Shown here piece after piece: positions 46,642-56,387 of a stretch of 64,000 bases of DNA (positions within the stretch are counted from its first letter, which is position 1; each line of letters opens with the position of its first letter). The translations under genes were made by a program, and so were the position numbers. Source of the stretch: Pseudomonadota bacterium (GTDB taxonomy: Bacteria; Pseudomonadota; Alphaproteobacteria; Rhizobiales; Beijerinckiaceae); assembly GCA_021781815.1 (NCBI GenBank), contig JAJXWB010000013.1, positions 31,337 to 95,336 of the forward strand, in the 5' to 3' direction. The notes under the pieces are model-generated. The model had not been told where the DNA came from, did not search any database, and saw only the letters and a program-made list of their open reading frames with translations.

Positions 46642-48305
46642 AAATCGACCCTATCCTGCTGTCGGTCTACGCGCGCACCTTCAAGTCGATCACCGATGAA
46701 ATGTCGATATCGATGCAGCAGACGACGCGCTCGCCAATTCTCTGCGAGGCCAAGGACTATGTCACAGGCCTTTACGACGCCGAAGGCCGCATGCTCGAGC
46801 AAACCGAGAACCTGCCCATACTGGCCTTCTCGCTCGCCCCCGTGTGCAAATACATTCGCGAATATTTCAAGGGAGACCTGCACCCCGGCGACATCATTTT
46901 CCACAATGACGTTTTCTCGCTCGGCAACCAGAACAACGACGTCGCCGTCTACATGCCTGTCTTCTTTGAAGAGGAATTGGTGGCGTGGACGGCGGTCAAG
47001 GGACATCAGGCCGACATCGGCGGCGCGGTCGCTGGCGGCTATAATCCCAACGCCGTCGAGGTCTGGCAGGAAGCGCTCCGGATTCCTCCGGTCAAGGTCT
47101 ACGAAAGAGGCAAACTGCGTCGCGATGTCTGGAATCTGATCTTCGCCAACATTCGCCTCGATATCGTGCAGCACGACATGAAGGCCGAGATCGGCGCCTG
47201 TCGCGTCGGCGAGCGTCGCATGCTCGATCTTCTGAAAAAATACGGCAGACCCAACTTCGAAGCGCACAAGGACGAGTTGTTCGCGGTCACAAGAAAGATG
47301 ATGGAGGCGGAAATCGCCACCATCCCCAATGGCGTCTATCATGGCGAAGGCAGCGTCTATTACGACGGCCGGCACGACGGATCGCAATTCACCATTCGCG
47401 TGACTATCGCCGTCGAGGACAAGCGCATAAAGTTCGACTATTCCGCGACCGATGCGCAGACGAACGGCTTCGTCAACGGCACGTTCACGTCAAGCGCATC
47501 GGCCACGATCCTCACCCTGCTGCAGATGGTCAATCCGGACATCCCTCACAACGAGGGCATGATCGCTCCGATCGAAATCGTCATTCCGGAAGGCACGATC
47601 CTCAACGCCAGCTACCCCAAGGCGACAACCTTCGGCAATCATCTCTGCCCGCCCAATGCCGACGCCATCCAGCGCGCGCTCGCCCCGGTCATGCCCGATC
47701 GCGTCACGGCCGGATGGAACAACTTGTTGTGCTCGCTGACCACCGGCGTCGATCCACAAAAGTGCGAAAATTACGTCGACATCGGTTTCATGGGACTCAA
47801 AGGCGGATCGGGCGCGATGCTCGGCGTCGACGGCTACGACCACATCGGCATGATCGACGCCTCCGGCGGCGTTCTCGATCAGGACTATGAAATGTTCGAG
47901 CAGCAAACGCCGCACCTCCTCGTCAAGCACGAATACCTCGTCGATTCGGCCGGCCCCGGCGAATGGCGCGGCGGACTTGGCGTCGAGACGATCTTCACGA
48001 TCGGATCGGAAGACACGCAGCTCGTGACGTTCGGAGACGGCGATTTCGAACCGGCCTTCGGACTGTTCGGCGGCGGGAAGGGCACGCTGAATTTCATCCG
48101 GTTGACCTATCCCGACGGGACAACGGTGACGCCAAAGAACAAGGACCTCATCGCTGGCGTGCCGAGGGGCGCGATCTACCATCAGGCGGCCGGCGGCGGC
48201 GGCGGCTATGGCGATCCCGCCAGACGCGACCGGACCAGACTGCGCGAGGAAGTGCGCGATGGCATGATTTCAGAAACTGCGGCGAAGCGAGACTATGGAC
48301 TTTGA
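46638..48305 (+). CDS. Hydantoinase/oxoprolinase B-type subunit (HyuB)
   Basis: This is the 555-residue catalytic partner of the preceding protein. KIDPILLSVYARTFKSITDEMS and RSPILCEAKDYVTGLYDAEGRML form the N-terminal region. Metal and substrate segments such as GDIIFHNDVFSLGNQNNDV and GHQADIGGAVAGG (His and Asp ligands) are clear. NALYNASYPKATTFGN-like ASYPKATTFGNHLCPPN and GGGGGYGDPARRD close the protein. The ATG at 46638 overlaps the HyuA stop. Acetone carboxylase has an additional small gamma subunit, and none is seen here, which leaves the lactamase reading open. Confidence 0.92.
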
Positions 48306-49428
48306 TCTGACCGAACAGCAGCAAGCGATCCGGGCGACTTTCGCGCGCTTCAGCGACGAACGCATTGCGCCGCGCGCAGCCGACATCGATGCAGCGCATG
48401 CGTTCCCGCACCACGTCTTTGCCGAACTGGCGCAGCTTGGTCTCTTCGGCATGCGTTATCCCGAAGCGGACGGAGGCAGCGGTCTCGGGCTTGTTGAATT
48501 TTGCCTTGCGATCGAGGAAGTCGCGCGCGGCTCGATGTCGGTTGCAGCTTGCGCCGCCATGCAGTCCCTGATGGGCACCAAGTTCCTGCAGATGCTCGGC
48601 AACGAGGATATCAAGGAGCGTTTGTTCAAACCCGCGCTCGCCGGCCACAAGATCGGCGCCATCTGCATGACCGAGCCAAACGCCGGCAGCGACCTCGGCG
48701 CCATCGCGACGCGCGCTCGGGCCGTGGACGGCGGCTATATTCTCAATGGCCGGAAGACCTGGGTCACATCGGCGCCGGTGGCCGACTTCTTCACCGTCTT
48801 CGCCAAAGCCGGCGACGAAAGCAAGTTGACGATTTTTCTGGTCGAGAGGTCATTCAATGGTCTCAGTATCGGGCGATCGATCGAAAAGATGGGCGTTTGG
48901 GCGTTGCCGACGTCAGAAGTGTCTTTCGGCGATTGTTTCGTACCGATCGGAAACCGGCTGTCGGCGGAAGAAGGGGACGGCGAAGGTCATCTGCGCAAGA
49001 CGCTCGCGGAAATTCGCATCATGACCGGCGCGCTCGCCAATGGCGTCGCCCGCGCCGCGCTCGCCGCCGCGACACGATACGCGGCCGAGCGAAAGCAGTT
49101 CGGCAAGACGGTCAACAGCTATCAGGCGATCCAGATGAAGCTCGCCGAGATGGCGACGCCGCTCGAAGTCGCGGTCCAGTATGTGATGCACGCCGCCTGG
49201 CTGCGCGACACGGGAAAGCCGCACCATAAACAGGCGGCGATCGCAAAGCTGTTCGCAAGCGAGACCGCCGCGCAGGTCTGCGATCAGGCCGCCAGGGTGC
49301 TCGCGTCCTACGGTTTCGCGATGGAATATCCGGTGCAACGCTATCTGCGCGATGTCCGCTTCACGCTCATCGGCGGCGGCACCAGCGAGATCCTCAAACT
49401 CATCATCGCCAGGGAGGTGTCGGCATGA
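48295..49428 (+). CDS. Acyl-CoA dehydrogenase with isovaleryl-type catalytic base
   Basis: This is a 377-residue FAD flavoenzyme. MDFDLTEQQQAIRATFARFSDERI, GAICMTEPNAGSDLGAI, LNGRKTWVTSAPVADFFTVFAK and AERKQFGKTVNSYQAIQMKLAEM are standard motifs. The usual YEGT Glu is replaced by LIGGGTSEILKLIIAREV. In isovaleryl-CoA and long-chain enzymes the base is instead a Glu on helix G, and LAEIRIMTGALANG (Glu239) has one at the matching place. This points to a branched or bulky acyl-CoA. The gene overlaps HyuB by 11 bases and the next gene by four. Confidence 0.92.
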   Translation: MDFDLTEQQQAIRATFARFSDERIAPRAADIDAAHAFPHHVFAELAQLGLFGMRYPEADGGSGLGLVEFCLAIEEVARGSMSVAACAAMQSLMGTKFLQMLGNEDIKERLFKPALAGHKIGAICMTEPNAGSDLGAIATRARAVDGGYILNGRKTWVTSAPVADFFTVFAKAGDESKLTIFLVERSFNGLSIGRSIEKMGVWALPTSEVSFGDCFVPIGNRLSAEEGDGEGHLRKTLAEIRIMTGALANGVARAALAAATRYAAERKQFGKTVNSYQAIQMKLAEMATPLEVAVQYVMHAAWLRDTGKPHHKQAAIAKLFASETAAQVCDQAARVLASYGFAMEYPVQRYLRDVRFTLIGGGTSEILKLIIAREVSA

Positions 49429-49820
49429 GGAACTGGAGACCTCGCATCCTCCTCGCCAAGCCCGGCCTCGACGGCCATGACCAGGGCGCCAAGGTGGTCG
49501 CGCGCGCGCTCAAGGAAGCCGGCTTTGAAGTGACCTACACCGGCCTGCGCCAGACTCCGGAGGCCATCGCCGACGCCGCCAGGGCGATCGACGCGGACAT
49601 TGTCGCGCTGTCGTCGATGGCGGGGTCTCACATATCGTTCTGCGAGCGACTGAAGCCATTGCTGGACGACGCCGGACTCGGCGAGAAGCTCTGGATCATC
49701 GGCGGCAATCTTCCAAAGGCCGACCACCCCCGGCTCGCCGAACTAGGGTTCCGCGGCATTTTCCCGTCGAGTTCGCGGCTCGAAGACATTGTGGATTTCA
49801 TACGGAGCAACGCGCCATGA
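49425..49820 (+). CDS. B12-binding small subunit of an acyl-CoA mutase
   Basis: This 131-residue cobalamin-binding domain is the separate C-terminal module of split mutases. RILLAKPGLDGHDQGAKVVA contains the DxHxxG motif whose His ligates cobalt. IVALSSMAGSHISFC and WIIGGNLPKADHPRLAELGFRGIFP are the conserved SxL- and GG-type loops that hold the nucleotide tail. It overlaps the large-subunit gene by four bases (ATGA). Confidence 0.95.
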   Translation: MRNWRPRILLAKPGLDGHDQGAKVVARALKEAGFEVTYTGLRQTPEAIADAARAIDADIVALSSMAGSHISFCERLKPLLDDAGLGEKLWIIGGNLPKADHPRLAELGFRGIFPSSSRLEDIVDFIRSNAP

Positions 49821-51430
49821 CCGTTCGCCCGAACCCCGCCATCGGTCCGGTCAGAAATGAATCGGGCATCGAGATCAAGCCGGTTTACACCGAGGAAGAC
49901 GTCAGACGCAGCGGAGGTTTCGATTTCGTCGGCGATCCTGGCGCCTACCCATTCGTGCGCGGCATCCATCCGCTGATGTACAGACATCGCCCCTATACGA
50001 TGCGCCAATACACCGGCTTCAGCAACGCGCGCCAGACCAATGAACGATTCAAATACCTGATCGCCAATGGCCAAACCGGACTCAATGTCGCGTTCGACCT
50101 GCCAACCCAGTGCGGGCTGGATTCCGACGATCCCCTGGCGCAAGGCGAGGTCGGCCGCGTCGGCATGGCGGTCGACACTTTGCGCGATTTCGAAATCGCA
50201 TTCGACGGCATAGACCTCGACAAGATCACGGTATCGCTGACCATCAATGGCGCCGCGCCGCAACTGATCGCGATGTATCTGGCGATGGCGGAAAAGCGAG
50301 GCTACGACGTCGCCCGGCTGCGCGGCACGGCGCAGAACGACATCCTCAAGGAATTCATTGGGCGCGGCACATGGATTTATCCGGTCGAGCCATCGGTGCG
50401 GCTGGTCGGCGATACGATCGAATATTGTGCGCGCCATGCGCCGAAATACAGTCCGGTGTCGGTCTGCGGCTATCACATCCGCGAGTCCGGGGCCAATCCC
50501 GTGCAGGAGATGGCGTATGCTTTCTGCATCGCCAGCGCCTATGCGGACGAGGTTCTGGCGCGCGGTATGGACATTGACGACTTCGCGGGCCGCCTGTCTT
50601 TCAACTTCAATGTGTTCGGCAGCATCTTCGAGCAAGTCGCCAAGTTTCGCGCCGGACGCGGATTATGGGCGAAGATCGTCAAGGAGAAATACAAGGCCGC
50701 AAGGCCGGAGTCGGAATGGCTGCGGATGATCGCCGGCGGCGGAGGCGGAGGCCTGACTTTTGAACAGCCTGAAGTCAACATCGTGCGCGGCGCCTATTAC
50801 GCGCTGATTGCGGCTTTGTCCGGCGCTCAGACCACCGCCCTCTGCTGCTTCGACGAGGCCTACACAATTCCCAGCGAATACGCGCAGCGGATCTCGCTGC
50901 GCACCATGCAGCTCCTGATCGAGGAAATGGGCCTGTCCGATACGGTCGATCCGATGGGCGGCTCCTGGTACATCGAGACGCTGACCAACGAAATGCGCCA
51001 GATGATGGAAGGCGTCATGCGCGAAGTCGACGAAGCCGGCGGCGTCGTGAAGCTGGTCGCAAGGGGAATAATTCAGGACAAGGTGTCGGAGCAGGCCTAT
51101 CAGCGCCAGCTCGCGATCGAATCCGGCGCATTCCGCAAGGTCGGGGTGAATTGCTACCGCCTTCCCGACGAGGAAGAGGTGGATGTGAAGATGCATCCCT
51201 ATGACGAGGCGGAAACGCGCCGCCAGATCGCCTCGCTCGACGACGTGCGCGTGACCCGCGACCACGACGCCGTTGCGAAATCTCTCAAGGACATCGGCGA
51301 CGCCGCGCGCACCGGCGCCAATGTCATGCCGGCCATCGTCGCGGCCATCAAGGCCTATGCGTCGGTCGGAGAGATCACCGGCCAGCTCGCGGCGGTCTAT
51401 GGCCGTTATCGCGAACCGGCGATGCTATAG
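49817..51430 (+). CDS. Acyl-CoA mutase large subunit, methylmalonyl-CoA mutase type
   Basis: This 537-residue TIM-barrel subunit catalyses a B12-dependent carbon-skeleton rearrangement of an acyl-CoA. YTMRQYTGFSNARQTNERFKYL places a Tyr where methylmalonyl-CoA mutase has Tyr89. YPVEPSVRLVGDTIEYC places an Arg where that enzyme has Arg207, and CGYHIRESGANPVQEMAYAF has the catalytic His. Isobutyryl- and 2-hydroxyisobutyryl-CoA mutases differ at these points, so a substrate with a second carboxylate is favoured. No MeaB-type chaperone gene and no epimerase gene lie nearby. The pairing is from memory of published structures and should be checked by alignment. Confidence 0.93.
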   Translation: MTVRPNPAIGPVRNESGIEIKPVYTEEDVRRSGGFDFVGDPGAYPFVRGIHPLMYRHRPYTMRQYTGFSNARQTNERFKYLIANGQTGLNVAFDLPTQCGLDSDDPLAQGEVGRVGMAVDTLRDFEIAFDGIDLDKITVSLTINGAAPQLIAMYLAMAEKRGYDVARLRGTAQNDILKEFIGRGTWIYPVEPSVRLVGDTIEYCARHAPKYSPVSVCGYHIRESGANPVQEMAYAFCIASAYADEVLARGMDIDDFAGRLSFNFNVFGSIFEQVAKFRAGRGLWAKIVKEKYKAARPESEWLRMIAGGGGGGLTFEQPEVNIVRGAYYALIAALSGAQTTALCCFDEAYTIPSEYAQRISLRTMQLLIEEMGLSDTVDPMGGSWYIETLTNEMRQMMEGVMREVDEAGGVVKLVARGIIQDKVSEQAYQRQLAIESGAFRKVGVNCYRLPDEEEVDVKMHPYDEAETRRQIASLDDVRVTRDHDAVAKSLKDIGDAARTGANVMPAIVAAIKAYASVGEITGQLAAVYGRYREPAML

Positions 51431-51443
51431 GCGGAGAGGTTCC

Positions 51444-52310
51444 ATGTCCGATATCACGGCCTATGCGGCGCCGCGTTCGCTGGATGAAGCAGTTTCGCTT
51501 CTGCAAGCCGGCGACGTGACAATTCTGGCGGGCGGCACCGATCTGACGCCGCAGACGAAATCCGGAAAACTGACCTTCAGGCCGACGCTCATGAACATCC
51601 GGCGCGTCCCCGAATTGTCCGGATTGACGGAAAGCGGGGGCGTCATGCGCATCGGCGCGTTGACGACCATCTCCAGTCTTCTTGCCAGCCCGCTCATCCA
51701 CGAACGGTTCAACGGGTTGTGGCAGGCGTGCGATCACTTCGCCAGCGACCAGATCCGCAACGCCGCGACAATCGGCGGCAATATATGCAACGCCTCGCCC
51801 GCCGGCGATACGCTGACGCCGCTGCTGACCCTGGATGCGCGCGTCGTTCTGGCGAGCAAGCCAAACGGGTCGATCGTCCGCCGGACAACGCCGCTCGGCG
51901 AATTTCTGACCGGGCCGGGGCGCACCGCGCGCCAGCCCGCGGAATTGCTGGAAGCGATCGAAATTCCGATGCCGCCAGAGGGCTTTTTCAGCGCCTTCTT
52001 CAAATTCGGCACGCGGCCGGCATTGGACATCTCGGTGATTTCCATTGCGATCGGCGCGGTCCGCGACGGCCGCAAGCTGACGCGCGTCAGAATCGCCTTC
52101 GGCGCCGTGGCGCCGACCGCGATCCGGGCTGCGGCGACGGAGGCGGCGCTGGAAGGCCGACCGATCGACGCTGCGGCCATCGACGCCGCCGTCGCGGCCG
52201 CCGTCAACGAAACAAAGCCTGTCAGCGATGTTCGCGCCTCGTCGTGGTACCGCCGCGAACTGGTCGGAAATATGTTGCGGAGGATGCTCGATCATGTCGC
52301 CAACAGTTGA
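51444..52310 (+). CDS. FAD-binding subunit of a molybdenum hydroxylase (CoxM/XdhB type)
   Basis: This 288-residue subunit passes electrons between the iron-sulfur and flavin sites. TILAGGTDLTPQTKSGKL and IRNAATIGGNICNASPAGDTLTPLL are the two FAD-binding motifs of the vanillyl-alcohol-oxidase fold. It lacks the extra iron-sulfur insertion known in 4-hydroxybenzoyl-CoA reductase, so it fits a hydroxylase better than a dehydroxylating reductase. The ATG at 51444 is preceded by GGAGAGG. It overlaps the next gene by 17 bases. Confidence 0.92.
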   Translation: MSDITAYAAPRSLDEAVSLLQAGDVTILAGGTDLTPQTKSGKLTFRPTLMNIRRVPELSGLTESGGVMRIGALTTISSLLASPLIHERFNGLWQACDHFASDQIRNAATIGGNICNASPAGDTLTPLLTLDARVVLASKPNGSIVRRTTPLGEFLTGPGRTARQPAELLEAIEIPMPPEGFFSAFFKFGTRPALDISVISIAIGAVRDGRKLTRVRIAFGAVAPTAIRAAATEAALEGRPIDAAAIDAAVAAAVNETKPVSDVRASSWYRRELVGNMLRRMLDHVANS

Positions 52311-52785
52311 AATCGCATTCACGCTGAACGGCGTCGTCACGCGCGTGCGCACATCGGCGACCATGACGACGCTCGAGATGCTGCGCGACCAGCTCGGCCT
52401 CACCGGCGCCAAATATGGCTGCGGAGAAGGCGAGTGCGGCGCATGCACGATCGTCGTCGATGGCGCGACGGTCAACTCGTGCCTGATGTTCGCGGTCGAT
52501 TGCAACGAGCGTGTCGTCACCACCATCGAGGGAATATCGGCGACGCCCCTGGGCGAAGCTATCAAGGATGCGTTTACCGCCAACGGCGCTGTGCAATGCG
52601 GCTTCTGCACGCCTGGTCTGGTCGTGCAGGCGAGCCATGTGCTGGAGCGCCATTCCCAAACGCACGGAAGCGGACACGTCGGGCATGAGGAAATCAAACG
52701 AGGCATCGAGGGCAATCTGTGCCGATGCACCGGCTACAGGAAAATTATCGAGGCTATAGCCGCCGTTGATGTCGACGCCACATAG
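52294..52785 (+). CDS. [2Fe-2S] subunit of the molybdenum hydroxylase (CoxS type)
   Basis: This 163-residue protein carries two [2Fe-2S] clusters. YGCGEGECGACTIVVDGATVNSC binds the plant-ferredoxin-type cluster. QCGFCTPGLVVQA and EGNLCRCTGYRKI bind the second one near the molybdenum site. The ATG at 52294 (MSPTVEIAFTLNG) gives the standard length. The C-terminus is normal. It is followed by the large subunit after nine bases. Confidence 0.95.
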   Translation: MSPTVEIAFTLNGVVTRVRTSATMTTLEMLRDQLGLTGAKYGCGEGECGACTIVVDGATVNSCLMFAVDCNERVVTTIEGISATPLGEAIKDAFTANGAVQCGFCTPGLVVQASHVLERHSQTHGSGHVGHEEIKRGIEGNLCRCTGYRKIIEAIAAVDVDAT

Positions 52786-52794
52786 GAGGTCAGC

Positions 52795-55200
52795 ATGGGT
52801 CCGTTGCAGAAAACCAGGGCTGACGCCGCCGCCAGGTCCAGCGACACACTGATCGGCACGCGCATTCCCAAGAAGGACGCTCCGCAGAAGGCAAGCGGCC
52901 GCACCCGCTACATCGACGACATCAACGTGCCCGGACAATTGTATGGCAAGATCCTGCGGTCGGGTCAGGTCCACGCCAAAATACGCTCGATCGACGTCAG
53001 CGCTGCGCGGGCGCTGCCCGGCGTGCATGCGGTGATCACCGCCGCCGATGTGCCCTGGCAGCGTCCGATTGGCGTCGCCAAGGACCACCTTCCTCTCAAG
53101 CCAGACCGCGTGCGCAGCCCGCGCGACGAGGTGGCCGCAGTGGCTGCCGACAGTGAGGACATCGCCGAAGCCGCGCTCAAACTCATCCGCGTCGATTACG
53201 AGCCGCTGCCCCCCGTCACGGATGCGCGCGCCGCGCTGAAGCCCGATGCGCCGCTGCTGCACGGCGACGACCTCGTGTGGACTGGTCCCGACGGCCGCGC
53301 CGAGGTGGTCCATGCGGCCTCGCGGGACAATGTCGCGATGACCTTCAAGTATGCTCAGGGGGATATCGCCCGCGCCGAGGCGGACTCCGCCGCCGTCGTC
53401 GAGGACGTTTTTCAGCTACACTACGTCACCCATTGCTGCATGGGCGTTTCCGGCGTGATCGCCGAATTCGACGCTTCCGACAATCTGCTGTTGTACTCCA
53501 ACACCCAGGTTCCGTTTCTGCACAAGCGGGAATTCGCGGAAATGCTGGGTATCGATCCTGGACGTGTCCGCATCATCCAACCGCCGATTGGCGGCGGCTT
53601 CGGATCAAAACTCGATATTTATCCGTTTGAGCCGATCGCCATATTCCTCGCGCGAGCGACCGGGCGGCCGGTCAAATTGATATTCACGCGCGAGGAGGAG
53701 TTTCTCGCGTCGCCGACCCGTCAACCTGTCCTGCTGAAACTGCGCTCCGGTTGCAGCGCCGACGGCGCCCTGACCTTCCGCGCTGTAGAAACCTTGCACG
53801 ACAATGGCGCGTATACGTCCTGGGGAGCGACCACGCCCTTCGTCATGATGCAGACGATTTCATCGCTCTACCGCGTCCCCAGCTGCGATTATCAGACGCT
53901 GGCGGTCTACACCAACAATCCCTATTCCGGCTCGTTCCGTGGCTACGGCAATCTGCAGGCGACCTTCGCCGTCGAAGCCCACATGGACAAATTGGCTGAA
54001 GCCATCGGAATGGATCCGCTGGAGTTTCGTCTCAAGAACGCCCAGGACCCTGGCGAGACAACGCCACAGGGTATGAATTTCAAGTCCTGCGGCTTCAAGG
54101 AATGCCTGCGTATCGCCGCGGAGCGCAGCGACTACCAGCAAAAGCGGCGCGCCTATCGACAGCAGTGGAATGACAGTTCGATCCTCAAGCGCGGCGTCGG
54201 CATGGCGTCGATGCTGCACGTTGGTGGCGGAGCCAAGATCTATCCGTCGGACGGATGCGGCACGATTCTCAAAATGGATGATTTCGCTCATCTGACGTTG
54301 ATCACCGGCGCCTCGGAGATCGGTCAGGGCTCGGAAACCGTCCTGGCCATGCTGGTCTGCGAGGAGCTGGGCCTGCCGTTGTCTTCGGTGTCTGTGGTCA
54401 ACAGCGACACCGACATCACGCCCTGGGACGTCGGCGTCCACGCTTCGCGCACGACATTCATCGCCGGCAATTCCGCGATCGGCGCCGCGCGCAAGGCGAA
54501 GACAAAGATACTCACGGCGGCGGCTGGAAAGCTCGACATGGAGATCGCCGCTCTCGACCTGCAGGGCGGATATGTGATCGCCAGAGCCACGGGTGAACGC
54601 CTTCTCGAACTCAGTCGCCTGATCCGCTCGCTGCATTTTTCCGACAAGGCCGAGCTTGTGATGACCACCTATTACTACGAGCCTCCCAGCCAGCATCAGG
54701 ACAAGGAGTTCAAAGGCGACGTGTCCGCCGCCTACGCATGGGGGACACAGGTCGTCGAAATCGAAGTCGACACCCAGACCGGCATCGTCCGGCTCCTGAA
54801 GGTCACGGCCGCGCATGATGTCGGCCGGGTTCTCAACCGCCTCGGCATCGAGGGGCAGGTCGAGGGCGGCGTCGTCATGGGACAAGGCTATGCCCTCACC
54901 GAAAATTTGATCGTGGAGAACGGCGTGATCCGCAATCCCAACTTCCGCGACTACAAATTGGTGACGGCGCCGGAAATCCCGGAAATGGACATTTCCTTCA
55001 TCGAGTCGGTCGACGGCGAGGGACCGCAGGGCGCCAAGGGCGTTGGCGAAGCGCCCGCGATCTGCGTCGCAGCAGCCGTCGGCAACGCCATTTACAACGC
55101 GACCGGGGTGCGAATGTACGGCCTGCCCTTCACGCCCGAGAATGTCTACCGCGCGCTGCACGGCCAGGCGAAGCCGGTGACATGGGATATCGGCGCATGA
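52795..55200 (+). CDS. Molybdopterin-binding large subunit of xanthine-oxidase-family hydroxylase
   Basis: This is the 801-residue catalytic subunit. [24 protein letters not shown] opens it, and [20 protein letters not shown] and [22 protein letters not shown] bind the pterin and substrate. [22 protein letters not shown] is a further pterin loop. [25 protein letters not shown] contains the Glu that activates the water-derived Mo-OH for hydroxylation. No AYRCSFR loop typical of CO dehydrogenase is seen. The enzyme should hydroxylate an electron-poor carbon, in an N-heterocycle, an aldehyde or an activated acyl compound. No XdhC- or CoxF-like maturation gene is in the window. The stop overlaps the next start (ATGA). 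Confidence 0.94.
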   Translation: MGPLQKTRADAAARSSDTLIGTRIPKKDAPQKASGRTRYIDDINVPGQLYGKILRSGQVHAKIRSIDVSAARALPGVHAVITAADVPWQRPIGVAKDHLPLKPDRVRSPRDEVAAVAADSEDIAEAALKLIRVDYEPLPPVTDARAALKPDAPLLHGDDLVWTGPDGRAEVVHAASRDNVAMTFKYAQGDIARAEADSAAVVEDVFQLHYVTHCCMGVSGVIAEFDASDNLLLYSNTQVPFLHKREFAEMLGIDPGRVRIIQPPIGGGFGSKLDIYPFEPIAIFLARATGRPVKLIFTREEEFLASPTRQPVLLKLRSGCSADGALTFRAVETLHDNGAYTSWGATTPFVMMQTISSLYRVPSCDYQTLAVYTNNPYSGSFRGYGNLQATFAVEAHMDKLAEAIGMDPLEFRLKNAQDPGETTPQGMNFKSCGFKECLRIAAERSDYQQKRRAYRQQWNDSSILKRGVGMASMLHVGGGAKIYPSDGCGTILKMDDFAHLTLITGASEIGQGSETVLAMLVCEELGLPLSSVSVVNSDTDITPWDVGVHASRTTFIAGNSAIGAARKAKTKILTAAAGKLDMEIAALDLQGGYVIARATGERLLELSRLIRSLHFSDKAELVMTTYYYEPPSQHQDKEFKGDVSAAYAWGTQVVEIEVDTQTGIVRLLKVTAAHDVGRVLNRLGIEGQVEGGVVMGQGYALTENLIVENGVIRNPNFRDYKLVTAPEIPEMDISFIESVDGEGPQGAKGVGEAPAICVAAAVGNAIYNATGVRMYGLPFTPENVYRALHGQAKPVTWDIGA

Positions 55201-56387
55201 AGCGACGCACCGTCCTCAGCATGGAGCAGGCGCTGTCGATGCCGTCTGCGACCCTTCGTTTCGCCCAACTGGGGTGGCGCGTGATCCGCATCGAGGCGAC
55301 GCCGACGGCCGCAGGTCTGCCTGGCGATCCCAACCGCTATATCGGCGCTCGCGTCGCCGACGACGACCGGCGCAGCTATTTCATTGCGCCCAATGTCGGG
55401 AAGGAAGCGATTGCGCTCAATCTCAAGGACCCGCGCGGCCAGGACGTTCTGCATCGCCTTGTCCGCGCGCTCGATGTCGATGTGTTCTGCTGCAACACCG
55501 TTCCTTCGCGTTATAAGCCGCTCGGCATCGATTATGAGAGATTGGCGGCGATCAAGCCCGATCTGATCTGGGCCGGGATTTCCGCCATGGGACCGGATTA
55601 TCCCGATGCGCCCGGCTACGATCCGGTGATTCAGGCGATGTGCGGTTACATGGAGGTCACAGGCGACCCGAACGGGCCGCCGATGCTGACGGGCATTCCG
55701 GTGATCGACCTCAAGGCCGGCGACGAAGTGTACGCCAATGTGATGCTGGCGCTGCTCGAACGGCATGAGACCGGGCGCGGCGCGGCGATCCATGTGTCGA
55801 TGCTGCAAGCGGCTGCGTCATGGCTGATCACCGTCTTGCCGCTGATCGATTTTGGCTGCAAGCCGGACGAGATTGCGCGCGCTGGCAATGAACATCGCAA
55901 GTTCATCCCCACCAACGTCTATCCGGCCAGCGACGGCTTTGTTTACATGGCGATCGGCAGCGATGTGCAATGGAAGCGGCTGACGGCCCTTCCGCGGTTC
56001 AGCGCCGTCGCCAACGCCGAACGCGTCACAAATGAGGGACGCCATCGCGAACGCAGGCAGATCCATCGCGACATGGCGGCGGCGACCGCCATCTGCACTG
56101 TCGACGAGATTCTGGCCGATCTCCGCGCCGCCACCATCCCTGCAACGCGCATCCTCGACATTCGTCAGGTGCGCGATTTGCCGCAATTGCGTGACAAGCT
56201 CACCACCACGACCATGCCAGACGGCCGCGCGATCCACATGCAGCCCTTGGCCGTCGATAGTCTTGCGGCGACCACGGCGCTGCCCTTCCCGCCGAAATAC
56301 GGCGCCGACACCCGGCGGCTGCTGACCGAGGCCGGATACGCCGCAGCCGAGGTTGAGGGGCTGATCGACGGGGGCGTGGCGGCTTGA
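55197..56387 (+). CDS. Class III (CaiB/BaiF) CoA-transferase
   Basis: This is a 396-residue family III CoA-transferase. [25 protein letters not shown] corresponds to the start of the Rossmann-like large domain, but the family's typical opening (a GxRVLDLT-like strand) is missing or altered. [46 protein letters not shown] and [31 protein letters not shown] are conserved; the Asp in VIDLKAG aligns with the catalytic Asp that carries the acyl anhydride. It may move CoA between the pathway product and a new substrate. It starts inside the stop codon of the hydroxylase gene. Confidence 0.9.
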   Translation: MKRRTVLSMEQALSMPSATLRFAQLGWRVIRIEATPTAAGLPGDPNRYIGARVADDDRRSYFIAPNVGKEAIALNLKDPRGQDVLHRLVRALDVDVFCCNTVPSRYKPLGIDYERLAAIKPDLIWAGISAMGPDYPDAPGYDPVIQAMCGYMEVTGDPNGPPMLTGIPVIDLKAGDEVYANVMLALLERHETGRGAAIHVSMLQAAASWLITVLPLIDFGCKPDEIARAGNEHRKFIPTNVYPASDGFVYMAIGSDVQWKRLTALPRFSAVANAERVTNEGRHRERRQIHRDMAAATAICTVDEILADLRAATIPATRILDIRQVRDLPQLRDKLTTTTMPDGRAIHMQPLAVDSLAATTALPFPPKYGADTRRLLTEAGYAAAEVEGLIDGGVAA

